Of a stretch of DNA of 64,000 nt, positions 11,231 through 21,860 are shown in pieces (positions within the stretch are counted from its first letter, which is position 1; each line of letters begins with the position of its first letter). The notes under the pieces were generated by a model. That model searched no databases. It had not been told where the DNA came from and was given only the letters and a program-made list of their open reading frames with translations. Source of the stretch: Poecilobothrus nobilitatus (lineage: Eukaryota; Arthropoda; Insecta; Diptera; Dolichopodidae); contig OX352773.1 in NCBI GenBank assembly GCA_947095535.1, positions 264,019,590-264,083,589 on the forward strand, written 5' to 3'. The position numbers and the translations under genes were made by a program.

Positions 11231-12930
11231 ATATGTCAGAGAATATTTATAGTCTCAAAGCCAAATTTTGTTTTGCGGTTACCATCCTTCACTTGTACTA
11301 CGTATACAAGAAATTAAAAATAAATTAAATTGTTAACTTTTTTATTTTGTTTAATATTATAAACTAACTTAAATCGAGGTAATTTTTTTATATTTTTCTA
11401 AAAAAGTTTAATAGAAATTTGTTTTTGATTAAATTTTATTTAATAAAAGTAAAATCATTTCCAATACATATAGAAAACGGTATCTGACGCAAACTTAAAC
11501 AAAAGATGCCTTTATACATTTTTGGTGTAGGAAGAGGAGAAGAAAGAATTAAGGTAGAAAAAAATATGAATAAAGAGACGATTTGGAATGTCAAATGTTA
11601 AGGGGTAGGTAAAGTAGATACAAAATAAGTAGAAATTGTAAAATGGGGTACTGTCAACAGCGGGGAACTCATTTAGTGGAGGCATGTTGCACATTTTAGC
11701 AATTCTCACAACCATAACCAGTTTTAAACCACCTAGGAATTAACACAATGTTATAATGGACGCTTGTTGTCTCTTTTGTGTTAAGTTGAAATTATTTCAG
11801 AGGAAGCACTAATGATTTAAATTCACTTGAGCCAGTATTATTTCCCTACCAGTTACCTTTATGAAAGAAATAAAGCTCCAATATTTCGTCTGAAGTTATA
11901 CATTTTCAAAATTAAACAAAATTATGTAAACCCAAGGTTTAAAATAATACCCAGTGTAAAGAAATACTGTCAAAATATGTTAAAAGCAACTCCAATTATT
12001 CTTTTATTTATAAAAAAATGTAGACAATTTATTTTTAATTATATTTCTTCAATATTCAGAATATAGCTATTATTAGTTATTATCGAAACAATAGATACAA
12101 TAAAAGATTTAAGATGAATAACAATAAATAAATTATAAATTATACTCATAAACTTAGAAATATTTTAGACCTGACCATAAATTTGATTGAAATATGATAT
12201 TTCTTTATCAAAGTTAAAGTATATATTTAATTTAATTTTCCTAAATCATATGTTAATATATATTTTCAAACTGTGGTAACACATACCATTATACTATAAT
12301 AAATGCAAAAAACGTACATACATACGTATACTTTCAAATAAGATAACCCTAAAACACCAATAAGTTCAATTATATTCTAAGGAAAAAATATATAAATAAA
12401 ATTTTTGAAAAACTCTCACGTACATAAAATTTTCACGTACAAATTTTCACAATATTTAAAAAAATGAACCACCAAAATCTAATCTGGTTTTTCTATAGAC
12501 ATATAATATTCTCAAATACTCAAAATAATCAATGTTTTTTCTTTTTGTTTTGTTTTTTTTTTTTTTTTTCTCGATAGGTATAGGTATCTAACAGAAAAAT
12601 CGGATTTCACGTCAATTTTTTTAAGTGGCAGATAAAAAACAAAAAGGTTTTCAATCTGCAGTTGTAAATAATAACATGACACTACCCTTGAGAATTTAAA
12701 ATGCAGACAATTAAAAAAAAACAAAATTATTTTCCTTAATATGAGTAAAAATAAATCGTTTATAGGTACATTCAATTAAAAAAAAAACAAAAAAAAAATG
12801 TTTGTGCAATTCCTAACATTTAAGAAAACCACCAAATGTTTTACAGATGAGAGCACGATGTTATCTTATCTTGAAAAAAAAAAAGAATTGTATGTTTTTT
12901 GTACACATATATTTAAACAACAAAGCATTT
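11231..12930. other. AT-rich spacer
   Basis: Frames of 67-87 codons here are low-complexity and contain nothing recognisable. I see no RNA gene or repeat family member. Confidence 0.5.
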
Positions 12931-13012
12931 CAGATAGTTGGGACTGTTGGGACTGCCATGCCTAAAACCCTTGCTAACAAAATTATTTAAACTTTGATTT
13001 TGTCACCAGACA
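12931..13012 (-). repeat. R-unit dispersed repeat, single copy
   Basis: Aligns over its length with the 21720-21800 unit: ATAGTTGGG, then CCTAAAACCC, then AACAAAATTATT, then TGATTTTGT, in the same order. Orientation is the same as in the 21.4-21.9 kb array. Confidence 0.6.
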
Positions 13013-14393
13013 ACGTACACAATAAAATTTTCTTTTTTTTACATTTACGTTAACCTTTTCTTAATTTTTTTTCATATTAATTAGCTTTAAAACACGCAGT
13101 TCCAATTTTCAAAAAAAATCTTGAAAAAAATATTTAATTTCAAGATAAAATTCTAGATTTTTTTATTTTCAAGATGTTGGTGTCAAAAAAATGTTGGTGC
13201 AAAAGAGATTTTCAAAAAAAAAAAAAACAAGATTTTATCCATTCCAGATTTTATCACAAAAAGATTTAGGTTTTCAAGATTTTCGCTTTCAATCTTTTAA
13301 TTTTCAAGATATCGGGGGTTACTTATTACAGATACCTACGTTATTTATTACTAAAATTCAATATATCTGCACTAACATATTCAGTATAGCACATAATATT
13401 GAAATAACAAAAAAAAATCCATTATTCTGCCTTGAACTTAGTAAATTTTCCAGTAAACCACATTTACATCTAATATTGTTTATGACCATACTTTATGAAA
13501 ATCAAATTGTATAGTTGTATGTTATATGATATTGACACAATGCCATAATTTTCATTTACTGATTTATTGTAAATCTGAACACAATTATAACGTATATCAA
13601 TTATTTGATTATTTGATTTTCCCAATATTTGATTTTATAGTAGTGTTCGTTTACAAAAATATAAAATGTATTTTTAATTACTAAATATTGAATAGGTACA
13701 TATATACACAAACAAATATCCGTTATATTATAATAATATACCGTTTATGATTTTAAGAACATTAAAAATCCTGTAAAATTTCAAATAGAAAATGATGATG
13801 ATGATTGGAGTACATCTCAATATAATAAAGAATAGAAAACAAAGAGATTAATGAAATTGAAATGTATAACATTTATGCCGTTATCCTGTTCATTTAATTT
13901 TTAGTTATTATTTCAAGGTTTTTCAGGCTAATAACATTTTTACTTATCTAATGTTTTATGTTTTCATTTTTTTCAACCCATATAATATTGTGTTGGTATG
14001 TTTTGTTTTTTTTTTTGTGTGCTTGCGGCAAATGTAAATTATTATATCCTGTATTTCATTTAATACTATTTTATTTGTTGCTTATATACTTAATTTTTAA
14101 TTCAATTCTTTTGAACAATATTTAAAAGAAAAGCTATATGATTATCTGTCCAAACAAAATTACATTATTACAATATTTTTATTCTATTAAGTGCATCTTT
14201 TTCTATTAAGTACCTATAGATATCTTGCAGACAAAAAATTAAAAAAATATAATAGAAATTAAAACAAAATATATTACAGAATATAAAAATATATCCTATT
14301 AATCAGCGTGTATAGTGAAATCTTAAAGGATATTATTACCCCTATATGAAAATCAGAATCTTAACGGAATAATCTCTATTGAAAGCAGAGTTT
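13013..14393. other. AT-rich spacer
   Basis: No gene recognised. The 107-codon frame at 13191-13514 comes from repeated TTTTCAAGAT-like motifs (13143-13310), a short degenerate tandem repeat. Confidence 0.45.
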
Positions 14394-14558
14394 GTGATAA
14401 ATGAAAAAGGAGGTAATCGAATTTTCCGAGGGCCAATATGCATATCGGAGAAATTCAGGATATATACACATTTTACAACCTGGATATCTTGCAAAAAAGG
14501 AACCTATGAAGGCGTCAAAGGTAACGATCATAATATCAAAGTTGAACTAGTTGAATAA
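14394..14558 (+). pseudogene. Possible FLYWCH-type zinc-finger relic
   Basis: A 55-codon open frame on the plus strand begins VINEKGGNRIF and contains ISEKF, HFTTWISCKKGTYEG and DHNIKVELVE before a stop. The order Gly-Gly-x-x-Ile near the start, a Trp-x-x-Cys, then a basic stretch and a late His resembles the FLYWCH zinc finger often found with MULE transposases in arthropods. The second Cys and the final His-x-His are not convincingly present. It lies about 400 bp upstream of another decayed frame. A chance resemblance cannot be excluded. Confidence 0.3.
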
Positions 14559-14962
14559 AAGGAAAACTTCTCTAATTAAGAAGAATATATATATTTTTTT
14601 TCTTTTTTCGTAAAATAAAAATCTTTGATAAAAATGAAAATGGTTAAGGAACCTTAATAAAAAATAGTTAAGTGAATTATATACCTTTTATAAAAGGTAT
14701 ATTAACTGATAAAAGTTTCATGATAAAGCAGTATAATGATGGTATATAAATACACGAAAAAGTTTAAAGAGATTTATGATGAAAAACTGTAGGAGCACTA
14801 AAAAGTGAAGACTGAGACAATCTAAGGAAGTTCTACGAAACAATAACCGCAAAAATATGAAAAAATTATAGGATCCAGTAAAAATAAACTGAGAATTTTA
14901 ACACGTTTCCTGTCGGAAAACTGTCGCCTAAAGTAGTACTTAAAGAAAACTGGAATAGATAA
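14559..14962. other. Spacer between two decayed frames
   Basis: A/T-rich. A short coding-like segment (LRKFYETITAKI, about 14820-14857, plus strand) suggests that it belongs to the same decayed element as its neighbours. There is an imperfect inverted repeat around TACCTTTTATAAAAGGTA (14682-14699). Confidence 0.35.
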
Positions 14963-15384
14963 TAAAAGCAAAATTTAGTCCAGGAAAGGAAGAGTCTCCA
15001 AGGAATAATCTCAAAAATTGCGAAGCTTTGTTTCCACCAAGATACATGCACCCTAGGAGCATATTGCTTTACCGAAGAAGAACTGGCACCAATAAATCCT
15101 CTACAAATTTTTTGTTTCTTTGAGGCAGTTGAGTTGACAGAAATATTATTAGTGGAGAAAAAATGCACTACATGTAGTAAGAGGACATATACAATAAGTC
15201 TAAAGAAAAATGTTGCAGTATTACTTATACCGCCTTAAAAAAAAATAATCTAATGTTCAAGGTCTGCGAAATTAAAACTCAGACATTTACGAAACTGTTG
15301 AGTGAGAAAATCGAAAATTTTAAAAGTGGAGTAAATTATTGCCTAGGCTTAAAAACACTTATTACTGTTATTATATGTACGGCA
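14963..15384 (+). pseudogene. Decayed frame, possibly Merlin/IS1595-type transposase N-terminus
   Basis: One plus-strand frame is open for about 92 codons to a stop at 15235-15237. It includes EEELAPINPLQIFCFFEAVE and then KKCTTCSK. A second frame (about 15249-15384) contains FKVCEIKTQTFTK. A Phe-rich segment followed by paired Cys-x-x-Cys-like motifs and a short basic stretch is reminiscent of the N-terminal zinc ribbon of ISXO2/Merlin transposases. The second motif keeps only one Cys, and no DDE catalytic domain follows. The frame break and missing domain show that it is dead. The 100-codon antisense frame (14866-15168) is a shadow. Confidence 0.3.
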
Positions 15385-16217
15385 TAGATCCTTATTTTAC
15401 ATTTTATTTTTATTTTTTTTTTTTTTATATAATATAATATATCGATTTTTATTTTTATTTATCGTTGGTCATGATGTTATCTATTGAATCCAAAATCCGT
15501 TTCCAAAATAAAAAAAAAAATTCTAATCCAAAATCGAAGGAAATCTATTAAGAAAAAATTGTATATGTAAGCTATAGATATAGATAATAACAATATATAG
15601 AGAGAAAGTGGTTTATAAGTAAGATAAAGTTTTTTTTTTTTTATCATATATGGATAATTTGTTTTAAGGATCTTTGGTCCATATGTTACATATTCTGTAA
15701 TTAATCACGCATGGATTAAATATATTAGTTTTACATATGAATGTACTAGCACGGTAAACTGTGACTGCAGCTATGAAATTTATTATAGATACATATATAT
15801 ACAAATATTGATTCACTTTAATTTAAAAATAAATAATACAAAAAAAAAAACAGAATTAAAATATTTTATACAAAAGCACGCAACAATTTTTTCTTTAGTA
15901 TATCCATTTGCTATTCGGAAGTGATTTAAGGAAAAAATGAATCAACCCTATGAATTTCTTCTAATAAATTTTAAAATTATAGATAGTATAATTTGATTCT
16001 TTTATTTTATTGATTAAAATTACTTAAGGGTTGGCAAATAAAGACAATGACTATTGCCGAACATTTTAACAACAAATCTAAATTGTGAAATACAACAATT
16101 TATATGATTCATAGAAATTTAGCAAAGAGTCGACCATTTTCTTTTAAAATAAAAATACAATTCCACTCGTTCATTTTTAAGAAAATTTCGCAATTTTATC
16201 CTGTCCTATTCCATTAT
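15385..16217. other. AT-rich spacer
   Basis: No gene or repeat recognised. Confidence 0.5.
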
Positions 16218-16271
16218 TACACCCTAGCTTCCTAGTGACTATACTCATAGTGACTAGCCCGCTAGGGTGTA
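16218..16271. repeat. Imperfect palindrome of 54 bp
   Basis: The outer arms are a perfect 11-bp pair (TACACCCTAGC / GCTAGGGTGTA). An inner near-perfect pair (CTAGTGACTAT / ATAGTGACTAG, one mismatch when folded) lies around ACTC. It could fold as a cruciform or stem-loop, or be the remains of a short TIR element. Confidence 0.75.
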
Positions 16272-16439
16272 TTAGTTCGGATATCACCCGATTATACAAG
16301 GATGCTACTACAAGGATGTGATGTGTTTACTAATTAAAAATGTCACATCTCTACAAAGGATTACAGTCGGATAACTGTGCACGCGATAAATTTGCACAAC
16401 GAAGATCCACACAAGGTAATTTTTTTCTAAATTAAATAT

Positions 16440-16575
16440 TTTATTGACATTTAAAAAAATTGAAAAAGTTTTTTAAATGCTTTAATATTGAAATATATAT
16501 TTAAAAAATCAGGATCAGGAATAATTTGTTTGACTCTGTTTAGGAATGGGAACCCACAATTAATCAAAAATTGAT
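16440..16575 (+). repeat. Diverged R-unit
   Basis: TTTTAAATGCTTTAATATTGAAATAT, allowing for mismatches, matches the R-unit flank at 32722-32750, and AATCAGGATCAGGAATAATT then TTTGTTTGACTCTGTTTAGG parallels the CAGGGTTCC-AATAATTTGTTTAGG core. The antisense 65-codon frame here is spurious. Confidence 0.45.
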
Positions 16576-17939
16576 TTTTCCCATCTATGTGGTTTTGTTG
16601 TTTGTTGACATTTTCTTGTGCGAAATTTTCTGTATGCGCATTTATCACCTAACCATTAACACATACATTTTATAAAATGTATTTTTATTACAATCTATAA
16701 ATATATTCAATATCTATTACTTTAAAAATTTTATAAATTTTTTTTATTGGTAAGAATACTTACTTTAAGATAATATATTTTATATTCAAGTATTTCAAAA
16801 ATAGTATGGATTTCATATTTCAAAAAAAAAAAATTAAATTTCTATCAACCTTCTATTCAAATTTTGTAATAGTCAACAAAATTGAGACAAATTTTCAAGG
16901 ATATGCAAAAGAAAATTGTTATATTCTGTAGAATAATAAGTTGTTGACACAAAATTGACACTATCGAGGTTAGATTATTCAATATAAAACATTTCGGAAT
17001 ACAAACAAAAATATTTTCAATAACTATTCAAATAAATAAACATTAATATAAGGATATGCATACACCATCAAAGTATAATGTGAATACAACTACATATATA
17101 AATATATTTATATAGACAAAAAAAAAAATAAAAAAAATTTTAAGAAAATTTGAATATAGAAAATCATATGGTTTCAGTAAAATATTATTTTACAGTTCAA
17201 GGTTTAACAAAAAGATTTTTTTTGAATATTGAAAATTTTTTTTTCGTCCTTTTACAAAAAAATTGTTTAGTGTTTTAAATGTAACGGTCCTTTCAAATCT
17301 TCCGCTCTTCTTTACATCTGGTGGTTGGAATTTTTTAAATTCTAAATTAAAACATTTAAAATTGTTATTGCCACGTTTCTTTCTTCTTTAACTCCTTATG
17401 AGAACTTAGGGCACAAACTTGCCTCCTCGATTGGTTTTGATTGTATGCATTATGATTTTAATTTGCCCCCAATTTTCTCCACACTGTTATTGTACCGTTA
17501 TTATTCGTTATTGTTCCGCTATGGTTTGAAAATTAGGTTTTATTGGTTCGATCCCATATTCAGTTTCCTTGGGGATTTCCTTCAGTTTCCTTGGATCATT
17601 CTAGTTATATATTCAAGATATTTCCTCCGCGCATATTCATTTCTACTTTACGTGTATTTTTACTTTTTAATTATAGCTCTTCGTCTCTTAATTGCCACTA
17701 AGTCAATGTTACTGATAATGTTGGGCCAAAATATTTCCCATATTACCTTTGGTACTTCTTTACGAACACTTGGTGTTATTAATATCACTAGGTTTATGAG
17801 AATATATAAATTACATTATATTTTTTATACTTATTATAATGGAAAAATATTATTTAAAATTGAAATAAAAAGTAATATTGTATGCTTCTTAAAAGAATTT
17901 AAATAAAGAAGGAAAACAATATAATATCTCGTATGGAGT
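16576..17939. other. AT-rich spacer with one long unsupported frame
   Basis: The longest frame in the window lies here (17445-17906, plus, 153 codons). Its product would be rich in Phe, Tyr, Ile and Leu, with no recognisable domain, conserved motif or flanking splice signal. The opposite strand of the same stretch has a broken frame with IDLVAIKRRRAIIKK, which looks slightly more protein-like but is also unidentified. Confidence 0.35.
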
Positions 17940-18530
17940 TAGAGTTTATTCAAAATCCTTTTTAGCACATTTGAAAAAAAATTTTGAAAAAATGTGCCTA
18001 TTAGTTTCACTCTGTCCGTCCTTCCGTCCATCTGTTTACAAAACTTTTACACCGTTAAAGATAGAGCAATGCAATTTTAGCCATGGATAGGTCATATAAA
18101 AAATTAATGTTGTAAAACAACTATTTGATGTAGCCCGTTCTATTACTGAACTACAGCTCCTCAAACTCAAAAAAAACTCTATTTGTAAATGCGTATATTC
18201 AAGTTCTGTCTAATATTTTTTCAATTTAAAACTGCTATTCGACAGGATTTTTTTTTTTACCTTTATAAATCAATATCAAAATTGTACAATTTTTTTAAAT
18301 TTAGTATTTAAATTTACCGTTATGTGAAAAACAAATTTTGAATGTTTTTGCTTCCTTCAATAACAAAATTTTGCTTTTTAAGTCGTAATAATTCTTAAAC
18401 AACGGGCAGGGGGTGTTACAAAAAAAAATTCTAAAAGTACTTGTACTAATTCTAAAAGACTTATTCTTTCTTTTCTTAAAATTTTAAAGTTCCAACTAAA
18501 AGCATGCCGGATATGTATGAAATAAATGTA
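17940..18530 (+). mobile_element. Helentron-like element, family H2, copy 2
   Basis: The head ATTAGTTTCACTCTGTCCGT (18000-18019) continues to CATCTGTTTACAAAACTTTTACACCG. It is followed by a body with ATTAATGTTGTAAAACAAC, CGTTATGTGAAAAACAAA and GGGGTGTTACAAAAAAA, the same order as copy 1 in reverse. The copy stops near GCATGCCGGA (18502-18511), which is also where the 63.7-64.0 kb copy meets the window edge. No 3' hairpin is recognised, so the 3' end is probably lost. Confidence 0.6.
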
Positions 18531-19076
18531 TAATATGTATGATATGTAAAAAATAAAAAGTTTTTTTGCGAATTTTATAAATTTTATTTCTTCTATAATA
18601 AAAATACTTTTTAAAAAAAAATTGCATTTAATCTAGATTTTAAAATTAATCAACTAACCTAATCTAGAAATTTATATAATTAAAAGAAATTAATAAAATT
18701 ATTTTATTCGATTATAATAAACAAATGAACCAAAACATTTAATACTTATGGAAGTTATTTAATTATTAGGGAAGTTCTTCCAAGGATCTGACCTTTTTGG
18801 ATTTGAATTTATCATGCATACATTTGAAACTATTTTGAATGAATAATGTTATGCATTTATATTTGTGCAGCTTATTGCATATCATGAGAATTATTGAATT
18901 AACAGTATTAAATCGAATTTCCTTTTAATCTTCTTACTATAGGCATGTTCCATTAACATGTCCTATTAATTTCATGATTTTATATTAAATAATATTATTA
19001 ATATACAAATATTTTTAAACCTGTATATGTACATATATCAGTAACCTGAAAGATTAAGAAGTAATTTAATATTTAT
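18531..19076. other. AT-rich spacer
   Basis: No feature recognised. Confidence 0.5.
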
Positions 19077-19735
19077 AAAAACAAGAAAAAGGGTACAGTT
19101 GACAGTGACAACTCTAAAATACCCTTACTAAAAAAAAAATATGCAGTTTCCAAAAAAATTAAATAATCTTTCAGAAAAATGAGGATGTAAACCATGTATA
19201 TATATTTATGTAAATTCCGAAGTTGTATGAAGCCTACTGTACTCCAGCTATTCGAATTTGTTGCGTTTGGCTAACCAAATTTTTCATCAGTACGTCGGCT
19301 TAAACTTGGCTTATTTCTTTTAACAAAATTTTAAATATTTAGCTTATATAGACAGTAGACACTGAGTATTGATCATAAGATATATGACAGCCATCCAAAC
19401 TTGATGCGCATAACCAGCTAAATTTTGCATAGGTTATTGTTGCCATAAAACTTGATCTTCGTTAGAGTAATCAAATTTAGTAGAAATCGTTGGCTTAAAC
19501 TTTACTTTTTTTGTTAAATACCCAGTTGTATGGATATATCCAGTTTATATGGACAGTAAACACTGAATTATTCTAATTTAAAAATAGAAGTTGTATAGCA
19601 ACTACTCAAACCCAGCGGTCGAACTTGTTCAATATTATAATAGCAAAACTATGATTTATCCTGCCATATATATCTTGCCTCCTTTCAGGTGTCACAAATG
19701 TAATATTAATTTAGTATACCTTTTTAACTATATTT
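19077..19735 (-). mobile_element. Helentron/DINE-1-like element, family H1, copy 1
   Basis: Minus-strand element. Its head at the right (complement of 19685-19730) reads ATTACATTTGTGACACCTGA, matching the H1 heads at 52.0 and 59.7 kb. Its 3' end at the left reads GGGTATTTTAGAGTTGTCAC, then a hairpin (arms close to AGTTGAC/GTCAACT), then CCTTTTTCTTGTTTT. Inside are three or four diverged units marked by GTTGTATG or GACAGCCATCCAA, the complement of the GTAGCTG-CATACAACT core seen in other copies. Head, tandem core, subterminal hairpin and a CTTGTTTT end are the known layout of DINE-1-like Helentron-associated elements. No coding capacity. Confidence 0.7.
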
Positions 19736-20298
19736 TTGAAAAATATTTCAAGAAGCACAAATTTTTATAAGACTTAGCTAATACAAAACCAAAGTAAAAT
19801 TGTATTTGGCCTACAAAAATGAATAGATACTATACAACAGATAAAACGTGATAACGAAATGCAAATTGCAAACTAAAATGTTTACTTTAAAGGCACTTCT
19901 TGAAGCGGTTTTTTTAGTATAATATTTAAATATTATGCTATAATGATTTGAAATTTGTAAAATAAAAAAGTTTATAATTTTTAGTTATCCTTTTTCTTCT
20001 AATTCATCAATATCCTTCAAGGGACTTGAATTCTACCAAAATCTTTTAAGATGTATTGAACTTTAGTACACTGAATTTTAGCGATGACTATAACAAAGTT
20101 TACGAAGAACTTTAACTAACTTTAATACGAAGAAAGGAAAACAATTTCAATTAGGTTTATCCCATCATATTTCCAAATACATTATCTTATCCAATTGATG
20201 TGATCTACCCACATTTTTGTTACTAATACATTGTTGTATAATATATATGTTCTACTGATAAGCTTATAAATTTAACCCCTCAACAGTAATCATCAATA
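19736..20298. other. AT-rich spacer
   Basis: No feature recognised. Confidence 0.5.
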
Positions 20299-20490
20299 TA
20301 TTTTTTTTTTTTTTAATGCATTTCTCTGTCGCATAAATGTTGACAGGAAATTACATACTACACAACCTTTCCTGTTCAGGCGTTGCTGTAAGAGGGAATA
20401 ACTCTTACGGCGTATGTGGAATTGGAACCCACACTCCCTCGGTGTTTACGGCGTATTTTATACGCTCTTACCCACTAAGCCACCGAGGCC
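20299..20490 (-). mobile_element. tRNA-derived SINE, copy 2
   Basis: Minus-strand copy of the family at 10568 and 45868. The head begins GGCCTCGGTGGCTTAGTGGG (A box). The B box is degenerate (GTTCCAATTCC). The body contains CCTGAACAGG and AATTTCCTGTCAAC, and the tail is poly-A (T run at 20300-20316). The head-body-tail order is complete. Confidence 0.92.
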
Positions 20491-21384
20491 CCCATCAAAA
20501 ATAGAAAATAATAACTAAAGAAGAACCGAAAAAAAAAAAATCAAAAATATTTATGCTTCCTAACGATTCAGTAACGCTTCATCACTGATATCATGGATAT
20601 CCGTTTATATAATATATAATATTATACTCGTATACATTACTTAAAATTAGTCAAGTTAATAATATGAGATATAGTAATTAAATTTATTTGCGGAATAATG
20701 AGAAAAGGATAATAGTTATAATTAGTGTAATTTATACTTATCTCAAATTTATTGTATATTTTTTTATTAGAATATTTAATCAATTATTGAATTAAATGAA
20801 AAATTATGATTAATTATGATTGCAATTTAATACTACATAGAATAAATTAATGTCTATAACCACACAATCTAATAGGAAATACAAACAATTTCCTAATTAA
20901 GGACCCCTATAATAGATCTATTAATAAAAGTTAATTAATTTTAAAGTTGAATGTTTTTCTAAAAATATTCAAGTTACCATTAAAATAAATTGATTAACTT
21001 TGATAAATTGGAATTATTTCAAATACTGCGGTTCTTTAACACCATAAGATTTAAAGTAAAATTAATTATACAAGATTATTAGAAAATTTTTATATACATA
21101 TTATATAATTATATTATCTAGCTATAAAGTATGTATTTTTTTAAGAATTACATTACATTTGGGCGGTATGTTATAAAGCCATACTAAGGTCAGCCCTGAA
21201 GTATGACATTTTACGAATATGATTTTATGACTTATTTGAATCAGTCAAAAAGCCATATGGCGTTATGTCTCCTTCAACTTAAACTAATTTAAAATACTAT
21301 CTATTAAACTTATATAACCAGTTCTATTTTTATAGAGATATTATAACAAAAACTAATTTAATATTGTGAGGATTATCGTTCGCA
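20491..21384. other. AT-rich spacer
   Basis: No feature recognised. Confidence 0.5.
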
Positions 21385-21860
21385 AACGCTCTGCAAACTA
21401 ATTATTGGAAACCGGATTTTATAATCAACTCTAAAATACCTCTATTCAGAATCTTGTATATATATTTAGATACATATAAATTATATATATAATCTGTTTG
21501 AGTCAGACTTTTAAATTCTGATATAACTATACAAATGCTTGGAACTTGAAACTTGACACACTGATGGCGAACCGAAAAACCTTCAAAATTTAATCTAACA
21601 TTTCTCCTAATTCAGAATCTCGCATACACATATATGTACACATTCTGTAGAAAGCGCATAACTCTGATTTTGTAACCTAATCTAAAATCGCTCCTAATTA
21701 TTTCTATTATATACATATTTCACATAGTTGGGCCTACCGCTCCTAAAACCATCCTAAACAAATTATTGGAACCCTGATTTTGTAACTAACTGTAACATCC
21801 CCTCCAATTCGAGTTCTCGCTTATGCATATTATGTATTCACATTCTGGATAAACTGAAAT
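21385..21860 (-). repeat. Tandem array of R-units
   Basis: About four diverged units in one orientation. A full unit has AACAAATTATTGGAACCCTG, ATTTTGTAACTAACT, CTCCTAATTCAGAATCTCGC and a variable ATACATATATGTA-like stretch. Related units recur at 3.8, 12.9, 16.5, 28.3, 32.6-32.9, 35.9-36.2 and 48.0-48.2 kb in either orientation, several of them inside MITE-like or foldback elements. The unit carries no open frame. It may be an interspersed satellite-like sequence or the core of a non-autonomous element. Confidence 0.65.

Noticed and set aside
17445..17906. 153-codon plus-strand frame, the longest in the window
   Set aside because: The product is Phe/Tyr/Ile/Leu-rich low-complexity with no domain, no splice signals and no coding-type base bias; judged a chance frame in AT-rich DNA.
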